Positions 48,628 to 55,799 are shown, counted from the first letter of the stretch. The stretch is 64,000 bases of DNA from an uncultured Desulfovibrio sp. (GCA_913063155.1 CAJXYU010000005.1:296556-360555); one strand, 5' to 3'. Translations and numbers: made by a program. Notes: generated by a model from the letters alone, not told the origin.

Positions 48628-49440
48628 ATGGCCCGCGTCAACGCGCTTGTTATTACCGGATATGGAACCAATTGTGAACAGGAATGCGCCCATTCCGTCA
48701 AAGAAGCTGGTGCCGACTCCGCTGACATCATATACTTTTCCGACCTGGCAGCGGGCCATGCCCGTCTTGATGATTACAATTACCTAATCTTTCCGGGAGG
48801 TTTTCTCGATGGAGACGACCTCGGCGCGGCCCAGGCCGCTGCCCAGCGCTGGCGCTGGCTGGAAACCGGTGACGGCAAGCCCGTGCTGGATCAGCTCAAG
48901 GCCTTTTTCGACAAGGGCGGCATCATTCTCGGCATCTGCAACGGCTTTCAGCTGTTGGTGAAGCTGGGCCTGCTGCCTGCCGTGGGCGGCAAGTACTTTG
49001 AACGTCAGGTTTCCCTTTCCTACAACGACTCGGGCCGGTACGAAGACCGTTGGGTTCATCTGAAGCCCAATGCCGAGTCTCCGTGCGTGTTCACGAAGGA
49101 CCTGGAGATCATGTACGTTCCCGTGCGTCACGGCGAAGGAAAGATCATTCCGAAAGATGAAGCGTTTCTTGAAGAATTGAAGACGCACAATCTTGTCGCC
49201 CTGCAATACGTTCATCCGGAAACCAAAGAGCCTACTCAGGAATATCCTTATAATCCGAACGGTTCTCCCTGCGCCATTGCCGGTCTCACCGATCCTTCCG
49301 GACGCATTCTCGGCCTCATGCCGCACCCGGAAGCATTCAACCACCCCACCAATCATCCGCATTGGACGCGTGGCGAGGTCACGGACCAGATCGGTATCGC
49401 AATGCTCAAAGGCGGGGTCAATTACCTCAAGGGGCTGTAA
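48628..49440 (+). CDS. purQ: Phosphoribosylformylglycinamidine synthase subunit PurQ
   Basis: Class I glutaminase of 270 residues that supplies ammonia to PurL in purine synthesis. NALVITGYGTNCEQE at the start, LIFPGGFLDGDDLG, the nucleophile C104 in GICNGFQ and the His/Glu of LMPHPEAF. It is of the longer (about 270-residue) PurQ type rather than the 220-residue one. GGGAGGAC precedes the ATG. tadA follows after 6 nt. Confidence 0.93.
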   Translation: MARVNALVITGYGTNCEQECAHSVKEAGADSADIIYFSDLAAGHARLDDYNYLIFPGGFLDGDDLGAAQAAAQRWRWLETGDGKPVLDQLKAFFDKGGIILGICNGFQLLVKLGLLPAVGGKYFERQVSLSYNDSGRYEDRWVHLKPNAESPCVFTKDLEIMYVPVRHGEGKIIPKDEAFLEELKTHNLVALQYVHPETKEPTQEYPYNPNGSPCAIAGLTDPSGRILGLMPHPEAFNHPTNHPHWTRGEVTDQIGIAMLKGGVNYLKGL

Positions 49441-49446
49441 AAAGCA

Positions 49447-49944
49447 ATGGTTGGATGTGCATGCATTCCGCCAGAGCCGCCGGCGGGTACAACCTGGCGC
49501 GAGCTCATGGGAGCGGCCCTGGAAGAAGCGTTTGCGGCGTCTCGTGAAAACGAGGCGCCCATAGGGGCCGCCCTGTATTCCCCGGCGGGCGGCCTGCTCG
49601 CCAAGGCGCACAACCGGCCCATAGGCGCCTGTGACCCCACGGCTCATGCCGAGATACTTTGTCTGCGCACGGCCGCGGAAGAGGTCGGGAACTACCGGCT
49701 GACCGGCTCCATCATGGTGGTCACGCTGGAACCGTGCATCATGTGTGTGGGCGCGCTCATTCATGCCCGCGTGGCCGGTGTCGTTTTCGGCGCCCCAGAT
49801 CCCCGGGCCGGGGCCCTGGTTTCCAACCTGGACGGCCATGCCCTGCCCTTCACCAACCACCGCATGTGGTACGTGGCCGGGGTCATGCAGGACGAGTGTT
49901 CGGCGACCCTGAAGCGTTTTTTTCTGGGGAAGCGAAAAGGTTAG
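49447..49944 (+). CDS. tadA: tRNA-specific adenosine deaminase
   Basis: Zinc deaminase of 165 residues that converts A34 of tRNA-Arg to inosine. H67 of HAE (with E69 catalytic) and C97/C100 of PCIMC are the zinc site. The N-terminal 20 residues are extra and Pro-rich; a start at the ATG near 49507 is possible but would remove the first helix. Directly after purQ and before tRNA-Ser. Confidence 0.93.
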   Translation: MVGCACIPPEPPAGTTWRELMGAALEEAFAASRENEAPIGAALYSPAGGLLAKAHNRPIGACDPTAHAEILCLRTAAEEVGNYRLTGSIMVVTLEPCIMCVGALIHARVAGVVFGAPDPRAGALVSNLDGHALPFTNHRMWYVAGVMQDECSATLKRFFLGKRKG

Positions 49945-50023
49945 CATTTCCCGCTTGCATCCTGTTCGGAGTGCGGGTATATACACCCTCCCGTTCGGCA
50001 CGAGCCGAGCGCCATAAACATGT

Positions 50024-50118
50024 GGAGAGGTAGCGAAGTCCGGCCGTAACGCGCTCGACTCGAAATCGAGTTGTCTGGGTGACCAGGCACGTGGGTTCGA
50101 ATCCCACCCTCTCCGCCA
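50024..50118 (+). tRNA. tRNA-Ser (anticodon CGA)
   Basis: Class II tRNA: acceptor GGAGAGG (50024-50030) pairs with CCTCTCC (50108-50114), followed by G and an encoded CCA. Anticodon stem CTCGA/TCGAG with loop CTCGAAA gives anticodon CGA (50061-50063), reading UCG. A long variable arm and the T-arm GTGGGTTCGAATCCCAC are visible. Its 3' end is duplicated at 53859-53879, marking an integration site. Confidence 0.96.
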
Positions 50119-50119
50119 T
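50099..50119 (+). repeat. Left attachment repeat (tRNA-Ser 3' end)
   Basis: Twenty-one bases covering the 3' half of the T-arm, the acceptor strand and CCA, ending CTCTCCGCCAT. Identical to 53859-53879. Confidence 0.9.
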
Positions 50120-50130
50120 GGAGATACAGA

Positions 50131-50172
50131 CCCCTGTTATCATTGAAAACTCAATGGTGACAGGGGTTTTTC
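50131..50172 (+). terminator. Terminator of tRNA-Ser, left copy
   Basis: A fully paired 16-bp stem from CCCCTGTTATCATTGA to its partner ending ACAGGGG (some G-T pairs), loop AAAC, then TTTTTCTT. A diverged copy is at 53892-53934. Confidence 0.88.
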
Positions 50173-50218
50173 TTGCCCACTGCTACACCGGACTGTTACA
50201 CCAGAGGGCATGGAAGAC

Positions 50219-50449
50219 ATGGCGAAACATCCACGCTTGACCAAGCGTCACGGTTCCGACAAGTACTACTTCCGAGCCAAGATTCCGACAGACCTTCAGG
50301 ACCGAAAGAGGACACGCTTCATGTCCATTCCATGGTGTGGGAGCGAAGAGGAGGAGAAGGCGTTGGCAGCCGAGTTCGGCATCAGCCGCCAGACCTTGTA
50401 CAGAATTATAAATGAATGGCCGAGAACCGCTTCCACATTTTGTTTCTGA
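50219..50449 (+). pseudogene. Chimera: tyrosine integrase N-terminus fused to serine resolvase C-terminus
   Basis: A 76-codon open frame (an ATG at 50210 adds three residues). Residues 1 to about 36 (MAKHPRLTKRHGSDKYYFRAKIPTDLQ) are the N-terminus of a phage-type tyrosine integrase. From about 50336 the frame reads EEEEKALAAEFGISRQTLYRI, the helix-turn-helix end of a serine resolvase. Neither catalytic domain is present. The integrase start lying beside the tRNA is the usual position for an integrase gene, so this is the remnant of the enzyme that placed the island. Confidence 0.82.
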
Positions 50450-50601
50450 CGCATCCTGGCACATCTTGTCTGGTATATGTGGGTCAAATTAGAGATCAAA
50501 ACACCTTATACGGCGTTCGCGACTGCCCGCCCTGACAAGCTTCTTGGGGGGGCTTTGTCTTTGCGTGTTTTTCTCTTGGGATGTATCTGTCTTTTTGGAG
50601 G
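50336..50601 (+). repeat. Direct repeat copy A: resolvase 3' end, terminator hairpin and leader
   Basis: About 266 bp matching 51349-51612 (roughly 80% or better at the ends, lower in the middle). It contains the last 30 codons of a resolvase, a spacer, TATACGGCGT, a GCCCGCCC/GGGGGGGC hairpin followed by TTTGTCTTT, and a leader ending in TTTTTGGAGG, the ribosome site of vsr. Confidence 0.85.
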
Positions 50602-50605
50602 TCGC

Positions 50606-51031
50606 ATGGATTCGGTCACAAAGATCAAACGCAGTGAGATCATGAGCAAGGTCCGCCATAAGGACACTAGGCCGGAAATGATCGTAAGACGTCTTGTGCA
50701 TGGCTTGGGTTTTCGCTATCGACTCCATCGCTCCGATCTGCCAGGAAAGCCCGATTTGGTATTTTCAAAGAAGCGAAAGGTCATCTTTGTTCATGGCTGC
50801 TTCTGGCATCGTCACGAAGGATGCAAACTCGCCAGGATGCCAAAATCACGTATAGATTTCTGGCAAAGGAAGCTTACCCGCAACAAGGAACGCGACGAGG
50901 AGAACATCCTAAAGCTTCAAGCTGCCGGATGGGATGTGTTGGTCGTTTGGGAATGTGAAACAAAGGACATTGTAGGCCTGACCGAAAGGATTACGGGCTT
51001 CTTGAAGAAGGAAGATACACGACTATGCTGA
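50606..51031 (+). CDS. vsr: Very short patch repair (Vsr) endonuclease
   Basis: A 141-residue endonuclease that nicks next to T-G mismatches left by deamination of 5-methylcytosine. Catalytic residues D50 (GKPDLVF), H63 and H68 (FVHGCFWHRH) are present, and KIKRSEIMSKVRHKDTRPE is the family start. Vsr normally partners a cytosine methyltransferase. Here the overlapping downstream dcm is cut to about 30 codons, so Vsr is orphaned unless a methylase exists elsewhere. TTGGAGG comes from the repeat A leader. Confidence 0.95.
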   Translation: MDSVTKIKRSEIMSKVRHKDTRPEMIVRRLVHGLGFRYRLHRSDLPGKPDLVFSKKRKVIFVHGCFWHRHEGCKLARMPKSRIDFWQRKLTRNKERDEENILKLQAAGWDVLVVWECETKDIVGLTERITGFLKKEDTRLC

Positions 51032-51432
51032 ACGCCATTGAACTGTTTGCCGGAGCCGGAGGTCTTGGGATGGGCGTGTCCCTGGCTGGATTTAAGACCT
51101 CAACAGTTATTGAATTCAGAAGTGGGGTCACGGTCAGATTCCACAAGGAGGGATGGACCTTCTCAGCGGGTAAGATGGACGCAACGCAAACTCTGCTCTT
51201 CCAGGTACTCGGTTCTGTCTCTCAGTTTGAACGCGCCATCATCCGAGAACGTCAGGCCGAAGGGATCGCCAAAGCCAAAGCAGCAGGAAAGTACAAAGGG
51301 AGAAAGGCGAAACTCTCCAAGGGGCAGATGGATGAGATCAGGAGACGATGTGGGGACGGAGAGGAGAAGAAGGCGTTAGCAGCCGAGTTTGACATCAGCC
51401 GCCAGACTTTGTACAGGATCATCAAGGAATAG
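51025..51432 (+). pseudogene. Chimera: dcm N-terminus fused to serine resolvase C-terminus
   Basis: Starts inside the vsr end as a cytosine methyltransferase: LNAIELFAGAGGLGMG is SAM motif I. At about 51112, after TSTVIE, it switches in frame to a resolvase (SVSQFERAIIRERQAEGIAKAKAAGKYKGR, then KALAAEFDISRQTLYRI). The 135-residue frame lacks the methylase catalytic motifs and the resolvase catalytic Ser domain. The fusion is in frame, so a small protein could be made, but neither activity is expected. Confidence 0.88.
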
Positions 51433-51612
51433 TCTGGATACAGCCTCCATATTTCGCTTCTGACGCATCCTAACCGGTCACCCTGGGCGATGTGTCGGAT
51501 CGAAAACCAGGAAGCCTTATACGGCGTCCGCGAATGCCCGCCCTGCATAGCTAGCTGGACGGGCTTTCTCTTTGCGCGTTTTTGTCTTCGGGTGTATCTG
51601 TCTTTTTGGAGG
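51349..51612 (+). repeat. Direct repeat copy B
   Basis: About 264 bp matching copy A: resolvase C-terminal codons, spacer, TATACGGCGT, a GCCCG/CGGGC hairpin with TTTCTCTTT, and a leader ending TTTTTGGAGG in front of the HNH gene. Confidence 0.85.
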
Positions 51613-51621
51613 AAGAGCTAA

Positions 51622-52656
51622 ATGGCAGATTGGTCTATAGATGAGGTTCGGGCAATAGTGCGGGACTACCTTGATATGCTCAGGGCAGAATCGAACGGTG
51701 AGAACTACGTCAAAGCACACCACCGCCGCGAGCTTTTAAAGCTCCTGAATGGACGCAGTGAAGGCGCAATCGAGCGCAAACACCAGAACATAAGCGCGGT
51801 CCTCCTGAAGCACGGCTACGCCTATATCAATGGCTACAAGCCTTTGAGCGAATTCCAGGGATTGCTTGAAGAAGTTGTCCTGGAAGAACTCGGAGGCTTT
51901 GCGATGGATAGCACCTATCCGATGATGTCGCACTCCTGGGTCATTTCTTCTGCAAATCTAGCGACAAAGGAAATGGACAAATCATCCTTCCTCCACCACG
52001 GGACAGGAGTGCCAAGGAATTTCGCGTTCTTCTTCAACTTCGACCCTTCAATGGAAAGCCGAGAGATTAACCTCACCCACCGTGGGGCTGAATATACCGC
52101 GACCCTAACGCCTGACGTTGTGAACACCAGGACTAGGCTGCTGTGGAGGTCTGACTTCTCGCAGGTGATCGCGGACACCTTACCGTCTTATCTTGAAAAG
52201 TTTAGCAGAGACCTACCCGTCACCGCCCCTCCACACCTGAAATTTCTAAAGGACGGCCAGAACTCCTTTGAGGTGACTTTCATTGTTCCGATTGAGGATG
52301 AATCCGACAAGGAACTCGATGACGCCCCTAGCCAACCATTGATCAGGCGTGAGGGCGCGAAGAAGACCTACCAAGCAACCAGATACGAAAGAAACCCGAA
52401 GAACCGCCTGGAGGCAATACGCGTCCATGGCACTAGGTGTGCAGTTTGCGAAATGGACTTCGGAGAACGCTATGGCATTTGGGGAGAAGGCTTCATCGAG
52501 ATTCACCACCTGAATCCACTGGCAGACACTGGAGAAGAGCAGGAAATAGACCCAACGACGGACCTAGTTCCGGTCTGCCCCAACTGCCACAGGATGATCC
52601 ACCGACATGGAGATGTTCTCAGCTTAATGGCCGCCAAAGCACTATTACGGAGATAG
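51622..52656 (+). CDS. HNH endonuclease, probable restriction/defence nuclease
   Basis: A 344-residue protein. The C-terminal HNH module (about 265-335) has C273/C276 (CAVC), IEIHHLNPL and VCPNCHRMIHR, the McrA-like zinc-bound type. The N-terminal 80 residues form a helical region (WSIDEVRAIVRDYLDML, KLLNGRSEGAIERKHQNISAVL) often found in HNH defence nucleases. A central part of about 180 residues is not recognised and could read modified DNA. GGAGG lies about 9 nt before the ATG, at the end of leader B. Cleavage of modified foreign DNA is inferred, not shown. Confidence 0.87.
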   Translation: MADWSIDEVRAIVRDYLDMLRAESNGENYVKAHHRRELLKLLNGRSEGAIERKHQNISAVLLKHGYAYINGYKPLSEFQGLLEEVVLEELGGFAMDSTYPMMSHSWVISSANLATKEMDKSSFLHHGTGVPRNFAFFFNFDPSMESREINLTHRGAEYTATLTPDVVNTRTRLLWRSDFSQVIADTLPSYLEKFSRDLPVTAPPHLKFLKDGQNSFEVTFIVPIEDESDKELDDAPSQPLIRREGAKKTYQATRYERNPKNRLEAIRVHGTRCAVCEMDFGERYGIWGEGFIEIHHLNPLADTGEEQEIDPTTDLVPVCPNCHRMIHRHGDVLSLMAAKALLRR

Positions 52657-52667
52657 ACCCTATTCGG

Positions 52668-52764
52668 CGTCTTCCAGACCACACCCCACATAGAAACACA
52701 CTATAGCACACATGTTTTCTCTTTGCCTGTATATATCTTCATGTGTATAGGTTGTTCTGGAGGC
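52668..52764 (+). repeat. Diverged leader copy C
   Basis: Aligns to leaders A and B at TAT.CGGCGTC, CATAG, TTTCTCTTTGC, TCTTC, GTGTAT and TGGAGG in the same order and near-equal spacing, but with many changes between. No resolvase codons precede it. It ends at the ribosome site of the membrane protein gene. Confidence 0.6.
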
Positions 52765-52769
52765 TCTAT

Positions 52770-53717
52770 ATGTGTGTACCCATTCTAGTTGAAACAGCTT
52801 CGACTTTCGTAGCCTACGCACCGCATGTTGTCACCATCATCTGTACAGTTCTCACCGTTGGTGTAGCCGCATGGATAGCTATCATCCAGCTAGATAGGCA
52901 GCATAAACAGAGCACTGAGCAGCTCAACAAGCAACACACCCAAAGCATTGAACAGCAAAGAGACAATGCTAGGGAGGCTATGAAGGTCCAAATATACGAA
53001 AGAATTGCTGACGCCATCATGGCTGCGGAGAGTAGGCTTAGTGAAAGCCAGGTGGAACACGGAGGAGCTGTTCGCCAAGCTGCTATATACTGGAAAAGCC
53101 TTGTCGATGATGGAAGACCAAGCTTACTCGGCCTTCGCTATGGACAAAAAAAGCTTAGTGAAGTGCATCACGCATCCCTTAAGGCGGTGATCTTCCTAGT
53201 CAGAATCCTAAATAGATATGAAATAACTGCCATTGACTTCAAGACCTTTGCCGGGATGCTCAGCTTACATATACGTAAAATGATGGATTTCCATATGGAA
53301 TTTCAACAAATTATCGGCCATTTGATCCCAACTGGAGCCGGTGATGGAGATATAGCCGCTGAGCTTAAAAGGATCACAGACCTCAAGCAGAACGAATGGA
53401 GCATCGAGAAGAACAAGCCAATTATCCGCGATCAAGTTAAAAAAATAGAAGACATGTTAGGTGATTATATGCAGCTAGTTACCGATGCTGTGTGCTTCCT
53501 GCATGACATCCGCATCTGCGCTCAAACCCACTTCCTGGGCGCTATATTTGACAACAAACTTGAGCACCGCAAGCCACTCGATCCAAAAGCTATTGTCCTC
53601 AAAGATGATCCCGAAACACTCGCAGACTTGAACGCCAAGCTAGCTGAGTACCAAGAACAAGAGCAAGCAAACGCTCAAGCCTACCTCAACAAGCGAATGG
53701 AAAACGAAAAGGCTTAG
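52770..53717 (+). CDS. Membrane-anchored protein of unknown function (island cargo)
   Basis: Not recognised. 315 residues: one membrane helix (about 19-39), a Gln/His-rich coiled coil (about 40-75, QLDRQHKQSTEQLNKQ...), then a helical cytoplasmic domain with RQAAIYWKSLVDD, and a charged Glu/Gln-rich coiled tail. No enzyme motif. TGGAGG lies 6 nt before the ATG at 52770; the frame opens 9 codons earlier. As third cargo gene of an island otherwise carrying nucleases, a defence role is possible but unproven. AT-richer than neighbouring core genes. Confidence 0.72.
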   Translation: MCVPILVETASTFVAYAPHVVTIICTVLTVGVAAWIAIIQLDRQHKQSTEQLNKQHTQSIEQQRDNAREAMKVQIYERIADAIMAAESRLSESQVEHGGAVRQAAIYWKSLVDDGRPSLLGLRYGQKKLSEVHHASLKAVIFLVRILNRYEITAIDFKTFAGMLSLHIRKMMDFHMEFQQIIGHLIPTGAGDGDIAAELKRITDLKQNEWSIEKNKPIIRDQVKKIEDMLGDYMQLVTDAVCFLHDIRICAQTHFLGAIFDNKLEHRKPLDPKAIVLKDDPETLADLNAKLAEYQEQEQANAQAYLNKRMENEKA

Positions 53718-53858
53718 CGACATCTCAAGGGAACCTCAACACACCACCTTTGCGATGCGGGATTCGGCTTGCCAAATGCCACACTGGACTGCTACGCCAA
53801 AGTCTGAACGCTAGCCTAAAAACATCAATTATTACAGTGGTTGCAGGGTGTATTTCTA
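53718..53858. other. Right-end non-coding part of the island
   Basis: No gene seen. A short GGACTGCTACGCCA resembles the start of the left end near 50180-50200 (TGCTACACCGGACTG), possibly a trace of end sequences. Confidence 0.3.
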
Positions 53859-53879
53859 GAATCCCACCCTCTCCGCCAT
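53859..53879 (+). repeat. Right attachment repeat
   Basis: Exact copy of the 21 bases at the tRNA-Ser 3' end (50099-50119). The resemblance goes on for about 60 bases past the repeat into a diverged terminator. Confidence 0.9.
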
Positions 53880-53891
53880 TGAAGATATAGA

Positions 53892-53934
53892 CCCCGTCGT
53901 CATTGAAATATCAATGATGGCGGGGATTTCTTTG
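53892..53934 (+). terminator. Diverged second copy of the tRNA-Ser terminator
   Basis: Fifteen-bp stem starting CCCCGTCGTCATTGA and ending GATGGCGGGG, loop AATA, then ATTTCTTTGTTTG. Homologous in layout to 50131-50172; probably the original terminator of the tRNA before insertion. Confidence 0.75.
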
Positions 53935-54156
53935 TTTGCCCTTTCCCGCGGATATCGGGACCGGTTAGAATAATCATGAAATTTTCACCTACCCCTTGCT
54001 CAGACTAGGTGTAATCGATATAGGCTATACCAAAGGTCTGAATTGCCTGAATGCGCCCTGCGCCTCACTCTTTCCTATGAAAAAAAATGCGCGGGGCTCG
54101 ATCATGGGTTTTATGTGTGACGAGAGGAGAGCAACTTTTAAAAAAGGTGGTTACAC
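53935..54156. other. Intergenic stretch before the cystatin-like gene
   Basis: No gene or clear promoter seen. Only the AGGTGG ribosome site at its end is convincing. Confidence 0.4.
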
Positions 54157-54426
54157 ATGACAATTCCTGGTGGATGGACCGAATACAGAGGCGATATTCC
54201 AAATGATGTAATGGATACTTTCAATCAAGCTTTTGAAGGTTTTGTCGGTGTTCATTATATCCCTGTTGCATATGCGCAACAAGTTACATCCGGCATGAAC
54301 TATAGCTTCTTTTGCAATGCATCCGGGGTGTATCCTCATAGCACCTCACAGCCTTCAACCGTGGACATATATAAACCACTGGAGGGAAATCCGGAAATAA
54401 AAGAGATAAAAATTATGGATCATTAA
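54157..54426 (+). CDS. Stefin/cystatin-like protein, 89 residues
   Basis: A small protein without signal peptide. It has the three cystatin landmarks in order: IPGGW at the N-terminus (residues 3-7), the first hairpin QQVTSGMNY (41-49, QVVAGTNY in stefins) and a KPLEGNPEI turn near the end (LPGQ-like). A single Cys is in FFCNA. Cystatins inhibit papain-type proteases by inserting these loops. A direct role here is inferred by motif only. AGGTGG lies 7 nt before the ATG. It is next to the tRNA island but outside the repeats. Confidence 0.7.
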   Translation: MTIPGGWTEYRGDIPNDVMDTFNQAFEGFVGVHYIPVAYAQQVTSGMNYSFFCNASGVYPHSTSQPSTVDIYKPLEGNPEIKEIKIMDH

Positions 54427-54475
54427 TAAAAACAATTAATTCAACACATATTTTCCCTCGCCACACATTTGTTAG

Positions 54476-54511
54476 TTCGTATGACGCCGGCGCGCAACGG
54501 CGTCATACGAA
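54476..54511. terminator. Long hairpin after the cystatin-like gene
   Basis: Perfect 14-bp stem TTCGTATGACGCCG / CGGCGTCATACGAA with an 8-nt loop, followed by TTTAATT. The T-run is weak; it lies between convergent genes. Confidence 0.65.
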
Positions 54512-54560
54512 TTTAATTGATTCTCCCAATCCAAACACAACGTGGAGCCACTGATGCACG

Positions 54561-55460
54561 TCAGCTCAACGCTGCCACAGCCTCATCCAGATGGTCATGC
54601 CATATGGCGCGGAACCCGGGATATTCCAGGGAACCGGTGGGCACCGCAACCACCTCGATGTCCATGGAGGAAAGAATGCGTTCCCATGCGTGTTCGCGGT
54701 CTCCGAACAGGTCCACCCGCACATGATGTCCCGGCACGCACATGAAGGGCGCCAGGAATATCCGCCGCACTCCCCTGCCGAGGAACCTCTTGCCGAGAGT
54801 GGCCGGCTGAGCACTGTCCATGAGCGTGCCCACGGCGATGTTGGGGGTGTTTCTCAAAAGCAGACCTTCAAGGGCAGGGTAAAGGGCGTGGCACTGATGG
54901 TAGGTCCCGTGCCCGGCCAGGATAACAGCGTCATCCGGCCCCAGGTCGGGTAACAGGTTTTGATTGATGACTTCGGCGACCCGCTCCATGTCTTTCATGG
55001 ATTTCATGAGAGGTGCGCCGATCTCCACCTGGACCACCCCCTTTCGCGGATGACGCATGGCCTTTGCCTGCTGGACGGTCCAGTCGTATTCAACGCCCGG
55101 CAACGTATGCAGGGACTGGACCGCCACATGGGTAATTCCGTCGTCGACCATCCTGGACAAGGCTTCTGCTACGGAAAGATGCTCCATCCCTCTGGTGCGT
55201 AGTTTGGCCCTGACGCGGTTGGCCGTAAATGCCCGGCGGACTTCCATGTCCGGGTATCTTTGACGGACCTCATCCTCAAACAAGTCATAGTGTTTGTGGG
55301 TGTGGGGGAGCGCACAACCGAAGGCCGAAAGCAGGATCCCCTGTCGACCGCTGCGAGGTCCGGGTTCGCCCTCATGGTGATGGTGGGAATGATGGTCATT
55401 GCCGTGGGCATGACCGTGATCGTGATGACGGTTCTCTGAGTGGTGGGAATCAAGGTGCAC
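54561..55460 (-). CDS. cbiK: Sirohydrochlorin cobaltochelatase CbiK with His-rich N-terminus
   Basis: Class II chelatase of about 299 residues that inserts cobalt into sirohydrochlorin in anaerobic B12 synthesis. The N-terminal 30 residues are packed with His, Asp and Asn (HHDHGHAHGNDHHSHHHH) and may store or deliver cobalt. The chelatase core includes LLSAFGCALP, FTANRVRAKLRTRG and the catalytic-site AGHGTYHQCHALYPAL, with MCVPGHHVRVDLFGD later. No signal peptide. GTG at 55460 has AAGGAG 5 nt upstream; an ATG at 55490 in the same frame lacks a ribosome site. A cobalamin riboswitch lies upstream. Confidence 0.9.
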   Translation of the reverse strand: MHLDSHHSENRHHDHGHAHGNDHHSHHHHEGEPGPRSGRQGILLSAFGCALPHTHKHYDLFEDEVRQRYPDMEVRRAFTANRVRAKLRTRGMEHLSVAEALSRMVDDGITHVAVQSLHTLPGVEYDWTVQQAKAMRHPRKGVVQVEIGAPLMKSMKDMERVAEVINQNLLPDLGPDDAVILAGHGTYHQCHALYPALEGLLLRNTPNIAVGTLMDSAQPATLGKRFLGRGVRRIFLAPFMCVPGHHVRVDLFGDREHAWERILSSMDIEVVAVPTGSLEYPGFRAIWHDHLDEAVAALS

Positions 55461-55629
55461 AACGTCTCCTTGGAACGGTTGAACAAGCATCCCGCCAGAC
55501 TCGAAAAAGCTGACGGGCGCCGGACGGAGAGGCGTCTGGTTTTGGAATTCCGTTTACAAAAAGCGCACGCGATCATTGGATCGGGCAGTAGCTATATTCC
55601 CTCGGAAAAGCCCTCCCGCTCTTCTTAAG

Positions 55630-55799
55630 GATGTGATCCGGTCGGCAGGTCTCCTGGCTTGCGAGTCATGGACGATTTTCAAGCCTTCCCGGTTTTCCAG
55701 TGGCATGGATGGGGAAAAACGTCTCTTCGCTTACAGTTGCGGGGGCAGCGCCGGTTTTGCACCGGCTTCCCTTTTAACCCGGCAGTGGGGCCAACCGAC
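55630..55799 (-). ncRNA. Cobalamin riboswitch
   Basis: On the minus strand, GTCGGTTGGC begins the P1 side near 55799. GCCGGTGCAAAACCGGCGCTG and GCCCCCGCAACTGTAAGCG give the conserved core. The B12 box AGCCAGGAGACCTGCC lies at 55644-55660, followed by the closing GACCGG. About 170 nt before cbiK. A short AAGAGC/GCTTTT hairpin follows and may be the expression platform. B12 would turn off cobalt insertion. Confidence 0.95.

Larger units (their letters stand above)
50119..53879. mobile_element. tRNA-Ser-integrated cassette island, 3.8 kb
   Basis: Bounded by the 21-bp repeat at the tRNA 3' end and its copy. Contents in order: tRNA terminator, integrase::resolvase chimera, vsr, dcm::resolvase chimera, HNH endonuclease, membrane-anchored unknown. 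All are on the + strand and each cargo gene follows a related leader. No complete integrase or resolvase remains, so the element probably cannot move by itself. Base composition is lower in GC than the flanking housekeeping genes, especially after 51.6 kb. Confidence 0.85.
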
